DNA of 64,000 bases. Origin: CAVQDV01 sp963711375. GTDB lineage: Bacteria; Pseudomonadota; Gammaproteobacteria; Coxiellales; Coxiellaceae. Where the stretch lies: NCBI GenBank assembly GCA_963711375.1, contig CAVQDV010000005.1, positions 1,364,001-1,428,000 on the forward strand, read 5' to 3'. How positions within the stretch are numbered: the first letter of the stretch is position 1; the number at the start of each line of letters is the position of its first letter. The translations under genes and the position numbers were made by a program. The notes beneath the pieces are model-generated. The model had not been told where the DNA came from. It made no database searches and was given only the letters and a program-made list of their open reading frames with translations. Shown here one piece after another: positions 52,154 to 61,164 of this stretch.

Positions 52154-52313
52154 GGCGTATACCCAGTGCAACCCAATTTTAGGTGGCCGTTTTTTTGTGT
52201 AGAGTGTTAAACTTTAGCACAAAAATCGACATCGTCCCAGACGCCGAAATTTGAGTATTCACTGCCGGCAAGATGAGTTAATATGTGAGAATAATACTAA
52301 AAGAGTTTAGGCT

Positions 52314-53540
52314 ATGGAACACGCAATACCTTACAATCATCCCGCGTGGGTTGAAGTCAACCTGGGGCAGTTTAAAAAAAATCTGCACATTATTCGTCAA
52401 TACGTGGGCGGTCGCAAAATTTGCATTCCCATAAAGGCTAATGCTTATGGTCATGGTCTAGTGCCTATTGCACGTGCGGCGGCAGAGGCGGGCGTTGATT
52501 ACCTGGCCGTGTCTTGTTTACAGGAAGGAATTTTGCTTCGACAGGCTCATATTCACATTCCCATTCTAGTTTTTGGGGTGGTTTATGAATCTCAAATCCC
52601 AGAGCTTTTGAATCACGATTTAGAATTCACCATTTCTTCGCTTAATAAAGCCAAAATAGTTGAGAAAATCTGCCAAAATTTGAGGAAAAAATCTAAGGTT
52701 CATATGGAAGTGGACACCGGCATGCAGCGGACGGGTATGCGTCCTGAAACGGCGAAAGAAGTGTTTCAATATCTCGAGCAATCGCCTTGTTTTAAAGTGA
52801 CGGGAGTCTACACGCATTTAGCGACAGGCGATAATCCGAATGATGCCTTCGCCTATGAGCAAATAAAAAGTTTCCGAAAATTTTTGGATGAGAGCATTGG
52901 CGATCGTCAGGATATTATTCGTCACATGGCCAATTCAGGCGGCACTTGTTTTTATCCCGAATCTCACTTAGATATGGTTCGCCCGGGAAAAATGACCTAT
53001 GGCTATTTTACAAAGCAAACCGATTCTCTTTTAACTGAAATCGCCCCTGTTTTTTCGGTTAAAGCCCATGTTTCGTATTTCAAAGTCGTCGAAAAAGAGC
53101 AGGGCATTGGCTATGGCCATACCTTCAAAACCCAGGAATCCACGAGAATTGTCACCATTCCTTTAGGCTATGGTGATGGCTTTCGTCGAGCTTTATCAAA
53201 CAAAGGTCAAGTGTTGATTCGTGGTAAACGCTATCCCATCGTCGGAAACATTTGTATGGATCAGTTCATGGTCGATATTCATCTCGACGAGGCCTATGTG
53301 GGGGAAGAAGTGGTTTTGGTCGGGAAACAAGGCGCTGAAGAAATCACCCTGGGCGAGCTAGCGAATTTGTGCAGCACAATTTCCTCAGAAATTTTATGTA
53401 ATTTTAATAATCGCCTCCCGCATTTTTACACGGATTCCACCGCACAATTTTGGGAATTCGATTCTCTAAAGCACAGCACTTGGGAAATGCCAAAGTCGGG
53501 CGACAACATCATTTCTGCTCTACCCCAAAGCGAGAATTAA
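52314..53540 (+). CDS. alr: Alanine racemase with short C-terminal extension
   Basis: This 408-residue PLP enzyme makes D-alanine for peptidoglycan. IPIKANAYGHGLVPIARAAA contains the PLP Lys; MEVDTGMQRTGMRP and MANSGGTCFYPES are typical; IPLGYGDGFRR contains the catalytic Tyr; and GNICMDQFMVDI completes the site. About 40 residues follow the usual end (STAQFWEFDSLKHSTWEM), longer than E. coli Alr. No further domain was recognised. Confidence 0.94.
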   Translation: MEHAIPYNHPAWVEVNLGQFKKNLHIIRQYVGGRKICIPIKANAYGHGLVPIARAAAEAGVDYLAVSCLQEGILLRQAHIHIPILVFGVVYESQIPELLNHDLEFTISSLNKAKIVEKICQNLRKKSKVHMEVDTGMQRTGMRPETAKEVFQYLEQSPCFKVTGVYTHLATGDNPNDAFAYEQIKSFRKFLDESIGDRQDIIRHMANSGGTCFYPESHLDMVRPGKMTYGYFTKQTDSLLTEIAPVFSVKAHVSYFKVVEKEQGIGYGHTFKTQESTRIVTIPLGYGDGFRRALSNKGQVLIRGKRYPIVGNICMDQFMVDIHLDEAYVGEEVVLVGKQGAEEITLGELANLCSTISSEILCNFNNRLPHFYTDSTAQFWEFDSLKHSTWEMPKSGDNIISALPQSEN

Positions 53541-53543
53541 GTC

Positions 53544-53571
53544 AGGAGTTCCCGCTAAGGCGGGAACTCCT
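53544..53571. repeat. 28-bp hairpin repeat, family 2
   Basis: AGGAGTTCCCGC, TAAG, GCGGGAACTCCT is a perfect 12-bp stem just after alr and may help terminate it, although no T-run follows. Confidence 0.8.
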
Positions 53572-53658
53572 TCCTGGTATTAACGCTGGCGCGGTGGGCA
53601 ACCCACCGCAGGCGCCCAAGGGGAGCCTTGCGCCTCCTGAGAACCCCCAGCTTTTTGC

Positions 53659-53686
53659 AGCACTTCCCGCTTGAGCAGGAAGTGCT
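53659..53686. repeat. 28-bp hairpin repeat, family 2
   Basis: AGCACTTCCCGC, TTGA, GCAGGAAGTGCT has a single mismatch. Between this and the previous copy, 53590-53640 contains further GC-rich hairpins (GCGGTGGG/CCCACCGC). Confidence 0.8.
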
Positions 53687-53722
53687 GATCTTTAGTCTAA
53701 TTTTTGATAGAATCGGCTCACG

Positions 53723-55191
53723 ATGACTAAGCGAGAAATAAAAAAATTTTTCAATATTGCTGGGCCTGTTGTTCCAGGGTATCACTATCTTCTTCCATTA
53801 CGCCTAGATTATGAAAAAATTCATCAACTAATCGATCTTAGATTTTACTTTATTCTCAACGCTCCAAGGCAAACGGGCAAAACTTCCGCTATTTTTCAAG
53901 TAATCGAGCGTTTGAAAAGTGAAAATGAATTCACCCCCCTTTATGTCAATGTTGAAAATGCACAAGCAGCGAGAGGGAATGTTAAGGCTGGTATCGATAC
54001 GATATTAGAGCTTATAAAATTAGGTATTCTGGATGCCTATGGTCCCCAAGATCCAGCTCTAAAATTATTTGAAAAAATAACGGATAATCCTTTTAACGCC
54101 CTTTACGAATTTTTACGAGAATGGTCAAAAGTCGTATCAAAACCAATTATTCTTTTCATAGATGAAATCGATTCATTAATTGGTGACACATTAATTTCAG
54201 TGCTCAGGCAACTTCGTGCGGGTTACCTAGCGCGCCCTAGTGGATTTCCACAATCGATATGTCTCATTGGCGGGAGTGCTTTTAATATTAAAGCCGAGAG
54301 CTTGGTGCTTTCAAGCTTCTCCCTAGAAGAGGTTCGTACACTCTATGAGCAGCACACTCAGGAAACGGGCCAAGAATTCACAAACGATGCAATTCTATAT
54401 GTTTTTGATCAAACACGCGGTCAACCCTGGCTAGTTAATGCGTTGGGGTTTCAAGCGACGATGCGAGACATGATTGATCAATCCCTTTCTATTACAAGGG
54501 AGCTTATGGTGCGTGCGAGGGACGCATTAATCCTTCGTCGCGATACCCATTTAGATGTTCTTATTGATCGACTCAAGGAAGAGCGAGTAGCAAATATTAT
54601 TGACGCTATTATTTCGGGAAAGCGAACCCCAGTTCCCTTCCCTTCTGAAGATGTAAAATATGCAACAGATTTAGGGCTTATTACCGAACAAAATGGCATT
54701 CTGCAGATTGCTAACCCGATTTATCAGGAAGTGATTCCGCGCGAGTTGACCAGTACAAGACAACATAGTTTCACACAGCCTAGGGCCTCTTTTTTCAAGG
54801 CAGATGGATCTATTGATATGAATAAAATACTTTCTGAATTTACCCAATTTTACCGAGAAAATTCTGATATCACAGCAGAAGAATTGCTCTACAAAGAATT
54901 GTAAATGGTGGGGGCCGTGTTCAACGAGAGTGTGCCCTAGGTAAGGGAAGGGTTGATATACTGGTTGAATTTAAAATGCAGTCAATTGTGCTGGAATTAA
55001 AGCTTTTTCGCTCGCATCAAAAGACACTGCAGGATGGTCTTCGGCAAACGGCTGAGTATATGAAGATAAAGGGAGCCACCGAAGGGCATTTGATTATTTT
55101 TGATCGTTCAAAAGAAAAATCCTGGGATGAAAAAATATTTCACAAGTCTGAGAAAGTGAATTCTTTATCTATTGAGGTTTGGGGAATGTAG
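53723..55191 (+). pseudogene. AAA-ATPase plus PD-(D/E)XK nuclease gene, split by a frameshift
   Basis: The first 393 codons encode an AAA protein: Walker A LNAPRQTGKTSAIF, Walker B PIILFIDEIDSLIG, then a winged-helix part. The frame stops at 54904. Reading one frame over across the junction gives RIVNGGGRVQRECALGKGR followed by VDILVEF and VLELKLFRSHQ up to 55191, a PD-(D/E)XK domain with Asp and Glu-x-Lys. Intact homologues carry both domains in one chain, so a single frameshift near 54880-54905 divides the gene. It is probably inactive as a nuclease fusion; the ATPase part could still be made. No clear slippery heptamer was seen. Confidence 0.8.
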
Positions 55192-55371
55192 TAATTTTAC
55201 GAGGGTTGCTGAGGAGAAATTGCATACCTAAGCGCGAGAAGTTTTTACCACCACAAAGAGAGGTGATTTATTCTCTTTTCACTTGCTTTTAAGGGGTGAA
55301 ATCCATAAACTGTGAGTCAAGTTCAGCTGAGTGTGTACAGTGAGGTCCGCAGCAAAAAAATTTTCCGAAGT

Positions 55372-55425
55372 TTAAGCTTATCTTAAGGAGGAGTTAAGAT
55401 TACTTTAATAATTCTCTGTTAATAT
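55372..55425 (+). promoter_or_regulatory. Four-site PmrA-type array and -10 of the 55462 gene
   Basis: TTAAGCTT (55372), TTAAGGAG (55383), TTAAGATT (55394) and TTAATAAT (55405) follow one another at exactly 11-bp intervals; TAATAT (55420-55425) comes 7 bp after the last. The proximal pair reproduces the spacing of the other five promoters. The region 55192-55371 holds nothing else recognised. Confidence 0.75.
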
Positions 55426-55461
55426 CTTATATAACAGGATAAGGAGAGAGGTGGACCCCAC

Positions 55462-58400
55462 ATGCGCGGCTTATATAAATCTCTTAAACAAGATGAACCA
55501 ACTAAATCTGAAGAATTGCCTAAGACATCATTTTTATGGGAATTTTTTAAAGGCACCGATACAGAGGGAGCGCAGTTAGATTCCTATTTGGCTTTACTTG
55601 CAGAAGAAGAAAATAAGACAAAATTCGATGAATACTTAAACTCACTTTCCTATGTGAACCGAAAGCAGCCGTACAGTGTTTCTGAAAAGAGTGCTGCAGC
55701 ATTACAAATTAGAACCTGGTTAAATAAATTTTCAATTGCTGCTTATTCTAAACCTAACGCGAAAACTTCTTTGGAGCTTGTACTTGGGGTATTTAATGAA
55801 TTCAAAATAGCAATTTATGACGAGTTTAATTTATTTAAGTCTGAGTTCGACCCAAGACATGAGATTGGTTCTTTCGGTTGGTTGAAACTTTTTAAAACGT
55901 ATTTACTCTATTTTCGCGATTTTCTTTTCGATTACAATAATAACTACTTCCAGCTTGTTTTCCTGGATTCAGAAGGTAAAAAAAACAAAGCATGTGGACT
56001 TGGAGAAATCTTTAATGAAAATTTGCTCCAAGATAGCTCCGGCAATGTAACAAGCGAAGGTGGAATTTTTTTAACAAAGCTTAAACAGATACGCGAGCCG
56101 AAAGTGTCTCCGTTTAAGAATGCAGTAAGCATTAAATTCTCTCCGGTTAAGAACGCAATAAGCCAAACATTCAAAGCTTTATTGGGTGAAGAAAATAAAT
56201 CGCCTGTAGATTTCAAATTTTTGACTCAGGAAGCTGCAGACTTGGAGCTTCAAGAAGCTAAAGAAACCCTTAAAGCTTTAAGAGAAGAGGAGCGACGTAA
56301 AAAAGAAGCCGAACAACGTAAAATTGCTGAAAAAGATTCGTTTCTTTTGGATGTGAAAGATTCCATTCTAAAGCTACTCAATGATTCAAATAATAAAGGC
56401 GATCCAGAAAATAAATTAGGCGCCCTTTTAAAAGACTTAGCTTCAAACTCTATTGAAGTTAATTTTGGAAAAAATGGAAAAGCGGCATTTGATTCGGTTT
56501 TAAAGCAGGTTTTAGCCAAGTTCACATTATTTAAAACTGAACGCAAAGATTCAATAACTCTTGAGAATAGTATAGCTTTGTTTCAATTGTTTCTTAAGGC
56601 ATATTCAGCCTCTTTGGTTGAGGCTAATCTCAAGGCTTTTCAAGAACTATTTACACAGGAATTTTCTAGTGCAGATCCCCTAGCAATACGGAAGCATTTA
56701 AATATTCTTTTTCCAGAGTCTAAAGCGGCTGTTTGGGAGCAACCACAATCTCTCGAAGCTATGAAGAACTTTTTTAACAAAAATAAAGAGATTCCGGGCA
56801 AGCCTGATGAAAGTCCCCTTGGGGGCAGTTTTACAGAAGAAAACATGAACCGATGGAATGTGGACTTTTGCCTTGCTTTTAATCAAGACGTTAAAGTGGG
56901 AGACTTTAGCTTCTCTAAAGCTACAGTTCCCTTTTTAGGGACCCAAGAGCGTGCTGTCGAGCTATTTAAATCGTGTAAATCGGAATACGAATTAACGAAT
57001 AAAACACTCAAGCCCCACCGCTTCTGGATAAAACGCGTTCGTGCTTTCCTTGAGAAATATGCCTCATCTTTTTCCAAGTTAAATAAAAATTACGATTATG
57101 AAACAGTCTTTTTGGATGTCCTGGAAATACATATACCCAAAAGTGGTGCAGACACGGATACAACCAAGGCCATTTGGAAGGTTCTTGACCCCACCCGTTA
57201 TAAAAAGATGGACGACTCAGATTGGAACACCGAGAAATCTCAAGCGGACAAAAAAGCCAAGCGTGAAGCAGGCCTTGGTCGCGCAGCCCTCTTGATAGGA
57301 TCCGTCCAAAAACTTAATTTAGACACTATCGATAAATTTCTCATTGAGGAATTTATAGTAAAACTCGCGACAGAAAGTCTAAAAAAAGGGGGGGCTATAG
57401 GAGACATTGAACTCGTTATTGAGCCGTTTTATCCAGTAAGTTTTAAATCCACTTTTAAAAACCTTAATGATCAGGAACGAGGTAATTTAGTATTTTCCCT
57501 GCTCTTAGTTTCTAACTGCTTAAAATTGCCAATCAACAATCTAGCTAAAGATGCATCAAACCAAGACATCAATAGTCTCAATTTGCAACATTTGAAAAAT
57601 CCAAAAATTCAGGGAAAGCTCGCGGCAGAAATTGATCTCTTGATTAAGGGGCTTATTTTAAAGGAAATTATTACAGAGCAAGAAAAGAGTGTTCAGGAAA
57701 ACAAAATACCCCAACAGTATCGACAAAAGCAAAAAAAAGGAATTAAGAAAGGGAAAGGTGTTGCGACGATTCTTGGTTCTGATGATGCTGGAGAAGGAAG
57801 CATTCTTAGCTCTCCAACTTTGAAAGGCTTTTCAGGTAATTCTGCGACAACTACAATTGGATCTCCTAATGTGGTGAAAAAAAATGACGAACCAGTTATT
57901 CAGTCTGTTCCTGAAAAGAAAAAAATTATTTTTCCTCCGCATTACGACGAGCATGCTCAAAACGAAATTCTGATGAAGAAGCCATTTCCTAAGTTAGATC
58001 CAAGGCGGTTTTTTGACGGAAAAACTGCCGACGATGTGAATGACGACAAAATAAGTGGCCCCCACCTTAAAAAAATGCAGGCTGCAATTAAGAACAAATT
58101 TTACCGCAACTACCGGCCTGGCGAAGTAAATATACAAAAAGACATAAAGATTAGAAAAGTTGCCTTTACCAGCGACGTAAATCAACTTTTAAATGAAAAA
58201 TGGGATCAATTTGTGGATTTTTGGGGACGCTACTTAGAGAAACAAAAGGATATGGCTCCTGCCCATGACTCCGATTGTATCAGAAAGCTATTTATGGGAT
58301 TTATTTTTGAAGCAATGCCCTTTGATTTTGAAGCAACAGGTTTGCTTGATGTAGTATCCCTACTTTTTTTTGATTTAGAGAAACTTCTTAGCAAACAATC

Positions 58401-60381
58401 TAATTTTCCGGACAGCGTTTCATTTCGCAATTGGAAGCCGAATTTTGAATGTACTTTTGACGATGAGTTTACTCTCCTAGAAGCCAAGGTTGCAGGAACA
58501 AGCATCTCTCTTTTGCCTGTTGAAGATGCCAGTACTCTGGTTATGTTCCCCTCGCATTTTGGTCCATTTGCTGTTGATGCCATCATAAACAAAAATCCTA
58601 AATTGCTTATGCAGGAAGAACTTAAGGATGGAGGGTCTTCTGCTGAAAAACAATTTTTTAATTACGTAAAAACATTTTTTGAAGTTAGGAGTCTACTATT
58701 AAGTCAAGAAAATGATAAAACTAAAGAAGATGCGGCTGACAGGTCTAGAAGTTTTAAAATTCTAGATAAACGAATTAATAAGTTCGAAACTCAGTTTGCC
58801 GAGTTTAACAATGGTGAAATTCAGGCGGAATCGTTGGGGAAGAAATTTAGTCTGTTCCTAAATGAACAATGGAAGCCATTTTTGGATTTCCTCGTCAAAT
58901 ACCGCTCGACACAAAGTATTTTCCCAATGACAGGAGCAAATATTGGAAGTCTTTTTTGGGCCTATCTTTTACCCTTGGATCGTCCTGTAACTTATTCTAC
59001 AGAGAACTACCTGAAAAGTCCTTTGAAGCATATGTTTTCAGAAAATACTCTCCATTGGATTGTTGGTGCCTTACCAAAAGATTTTGAAAGCATGAAGGAA
59101 TTATGTGATAAAAAACCTGTATTTGAAGCAACTTTTTCTAAGAAATTTACTCTCGATGATTTAAGGTGCGGGTTCGAGTATAGTAAAGGATATGTTTGTT
59201 ATAATGAAGTAAAACTAACAGATGTAGATATTGAGTCTCTTAATCTGGAGTTCATAGAAGGAATGCCAGTTGAAGTTATTAAATTTGAAAATGAATACAG
59301 CAATAATCTGGTCGAGAGTCTTGAGCCAGTCTTCCTTGAGCTTCGCAAGAATCGAACATTGAGTTTAATTAATTTCTTAACCTCGCCTGATGAATTTACT
59401 CGAGGTAACATTTTTAAATTTATTCAGAAAATAAATGTAGAGGCACAAACTAATGATGGAAAAAGCAAGACTATCACGACCTGGTTTTCAAAGGAAAGGT
59501 TTAATCAAGAATTCGAATTGCAGGAAGGTATCTGGATTCCTGGAGTGGACAACAACGGTGATGGTAGGCTGGAAGTTGAAAAATTTAAGTTGTTTTCAAA
59601 GGAGAAAACCCAGTTAGTTTATCGCTTAATCTATCTGAAAAAAGAAACTGAGGAATTTCGGGATGCCTTTAAGCAAGAATCTGATCGATACAAAGATCTA
59701 AATCTCTTTTTAAACGAATTGGACATATTACTCAAAGGACTAAATCCTGAGTGGAAGATAAAGATTGACGACCAGACAAAATGTATTGACCAACACCGTT
59801 TAATTAAAAAAACAAGCATTAATTTAATGGTTAAGGGGCTTGAGACTTTGGAAGATACTTTCAAAGGGTTAATTGAGCAAAAAGACTATAAAGAAAAACC
59901 AAATGAATCTGATAGATCCGTTTCTGAGGAGGCTCCTAGCGTTGTAGCAGTCGATGTTAACCAAAACGAGGACCTGAATGAAAAGCCAATTACTCATGTG
60001 GAGGTAATAAATAATGCTATTAAAGAGGTTTGGCTCAAATCCGCTAAATTGATAGCGGACCACTTTGCGAACTGTAAGAATGAAGAGGACCTCTCAATTG
60101 CCAAGGAAAATTTTGCCCCCACCGCCAGACCAAAGTTCCAAGAAGTCATCGGAAAGCATCAGATATTAAAAGAATTCGAAGGTCTTGAGGACAAGCTCTG
60201 GTGGATAGTGAAAAATGTTGGATTGATTGCCAGCATGCTTATTGGTGTAGGGGAGTATATCGTAAGTAAACGGCACCAGCAGGGTTTGCCAACTTTTTTT
60301 CAACCAAGACGAGCTGAAAAAATTTCTAAAGCGCTGAACGAAGATGTTGTGAGTTCTATCAGAAATACTCCAGTGGGTTAG
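55462..60381 (+). CDS. Giant 1639-residue candidate effector with internal duplication
   Basis: GGAGAGAGGTGG lies just upstream of ATG 55462. The protein is charged and helical. It has a coiled coil at about 260-295 (AKETLKALREEERRKKEAEQ), a Lys/Gly/Ser linker at about 750-800, and a hydrophobic stretch at about 1578-1600 (LWWIVKNVGLIASMLIGVG) near the C-terminus that could dip into a membrane. Residues about 908-1010 and 1133-1240 look like copies of one module: LLNEKWDQFVDFW versus FLNEQWKPFLDFL, and KPNFECTFDDEFTLLEAK versus KPVFEATFSKKFTLDDLR. There is no signal peptide and no known enzyme motif. The PmrA-type array supports effector status. Not recognised as a named family. Confidence 0.75.
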   Translation: MRGLYKSLKQDEPTKSEELPKTSFLWEFFKGTDTEGAQLDSYLALLAEEENKTKFDEYLNSLSYVNRKQPYSVSEKSAAALQIRTWLNKFSIAAYSKPNAKTSLELVLGVFNEFKIAIYDEFNLFKSEFDPRHEIGSFGWLKLFKTYLLYFRDFLFDYNNNYFQLVFLDSEGKKNKACGLGEIFNENLLQDSSGNVTSEGGIFLTKLKQIREPKVSPFKNAVSIKFSPVKNAISQTFKALLGEENKSPVDFKFLTQEAADLELQEAKETLKALREEERRKKEAEQRKIAEKDSFLLDVKDSILKLLNDSNNKGDPENKLGALLKDLASNSIEVNFGKNGKAAFDSVLKQVLAKFTLFKTERKDSITLENSIALFQLFLKAYSASLVEANLKAFQELFTQEFSSADPLAIRKHLNILFPESKAAVWEQPQSLEAMKNFFNKNKEIPGKPDESPLGGSFTEENMNRWNVDFCLAFNQDVKVGDFSFSKATVPFLGTQERAVELFKSCKSEYELTNKTLKPHRFWIKRVRAFLEKYASSFSKLNKNYDYETVFLDVLEIHIPKSGADTDTTKAIWKVLDPTRYKKMDDSDWNTEKSQADKKAKREAGLGRAALLIGSVQKLNLDTIDKFLIEEFIVKLATESLKKGGAIGDIELVIEPFYPVSFKSTFKNLNDQERGNLVFSLLLVSNCLKLPINNLAKDASNQDINSLNLQHLKNPKIQGKLAAEIDLLIKGLILKEIITEQEKSVQENKIPQQYRQKQKKGIKKGKGVATILGSDDAGEGSILSSPTLKGFSGNSATTTIGSPNVVKKNDEPVIQSVPEKKKIIFPPHYDEHAQNEILMKKPFPKLDPRRFFDGKTADDVNDDKISGPHLKKMQAAIKNKFYRNYRPGEVNIQKDIKIRKVAFTSDVNQLLNEKWDQFVDFWGRYLEKQKDMAPAHDSDCIRKLFMGFIFEAMPFDFEATGLLDVVSLLFFDLEKLLSKQSNFPDSVSFRNWKPNFECTFDDEFTLLEAKVAGTSISLLPVEDASTLVMFPSHFGPFAVDAIINKNPKLLMQEELKDGGSSAEKQFFNYVKTFFEVRSLLLSQENDKTKEDAADRSRSFKILDKRINKFETQFAEFNNGEIQAESLGKKFSLFLNEQWKPFLDFLVKYRSTQSIFPMTGANIGSLFWAYLLPLDRPVTYSTENYLKSPLKHMFSENTLHWIVGALPKDFESMKELCDKKPVFEATFSKKFTLDDLRCGFEYSKGYVCYNEVKLTDVDIESLNLEFIEGMPVEVIKFENEYSNNLVESLEPVFLELRKNRTLSLINFLTSPDEFTRGNIFKFIQKINVEAQTNDGKSKTITTWFSKERFNQEFELQEGIWIPGVDNNGDGRLEVEKFKLFSKEKTQLVYRLIYLKKETEEFRDAFKQESDRYKDLNLFLNELDILLKGLNPEWKIKIDDQTKCIDQHRLIKKTSINLMVKGLETLEDTFKGLIEQKDYKEKPNESDRSVSEEAPSVVAVDVNQNEDLNEKPITHVEVINNAIKEVWLKSAKLIADHFANCKNEEDLSIAKENFAPTARPKFQEVIGKHQILKEFEGLEDKLWWIVKNVGLIASMLIGVGEYIVSKRHQQGLPTFFQPRRAEKISKALNEDVVSSIRNTPVG

Positions 60382-60542
60382 CATACGCTCTAGAAGTCGC
60401 CGGGTTTTCTTCCTGAGCCCCTTCGTAACTAATTTTTCTGCTGCTCCCAATGTGTATAAGATAATAATATCTCCTCTTAGTGGCGATTTTAAAATAATGT
60501 ACTATATTTTGCATGTACTACATGAGAGAGAGGAGATGTATC

Positions 60543-61112
60543 ATGTCCATAGGAAAATATAGTGCTTTAATTGGGATATCTGTATTACTGGGCGTGGCGA
60601 ATGTTGCCCATGCTGAAGGTGAAACCACTCATAAGATTCATAAATCGCATGCCAAGCATGGTCATAGGATGCATGCTAGGGAAGAGGGTTCACATTACCA
60701 TTTTGCTAGCTCAAGGCCGGCGTCTGGCAGACCCGTTTTTATATTTAGCCCTGCAGGGCACGCTTGGGCGGCTTATAGTCGCAGCGGAAATTTAGTGCGA
60801 ACAGGTCGAGCTTCTGGCGGTAAGGGCTATTGCCCCGATATTCACCGCAGTTGTCGCACCCCACGCGGTGTATTCACCATTCAAAGTAAGGGTGGCCCTG
60901 GCTGCAAATCCACACGCTTCCCAGTCGGTCGTGGTGGAGCACCCATGCCATATTGTATGTTCTTTTCGAGATACTATGCGGTTCATGGTTCCTACGAGGT
61001 GCCTAATTACAACGCCAGCCACGGTTGTATTCGCATCATTCCCTCGGAAGCGGAATGGCTGAGTCACAACTTTATGACCATTGGCACGAAGGTTATTGTG
61101 ACCTCTTATTAA
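60543..61112 (+). CDS. Secreted L,D-transpeptidase (YkuD domain)
   Basis: The protein is 189 residues from ATG 60543, with AGGAGA upstream; an in-frame ATG at 60513 lies before that site. The signal peptide ends VAHA (residue 24), followed by a His/Lys-rich stretch. The catalytic motif is HGS at 148-150, then SHGCIRI with nucleophile Cys162. Such enzymes make 3-3 peptidoglycan crosslinks or attach lipoproteins. Stand-alone gene, 50 bp from kbl. Confidence 0.9.
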   Translation: MSIGKYSALIGISVLLGVANVAHAEGETTHKIHKSHAKHGHRMHAREEGSHYHFASSRPASGRPVFIFSPAGHAWAAYSRSGNLVRTGRASGGKGYCPDIHRSCRTPRGVFTIQSKGGPGCKSTRFPVGRGGAPMPYCMFFSRYYAVHGSYEVPNYNASHGCIRIIPSEAEWLSHNFMTIGTKVIVTSY

Positions 61113-61164
61113 TCGGGGAGAAGGAATGTATACTCATGGGAATCTGTTTTACAAGGAGATTCCC

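Noticed and set aside
54870..54920. Programmed frameshift in the AAA/PD-(D/E)XK gene
   Set aside because: No slippery heptamer or downstream pseudoknot was recognised; a simple indel is more likely.
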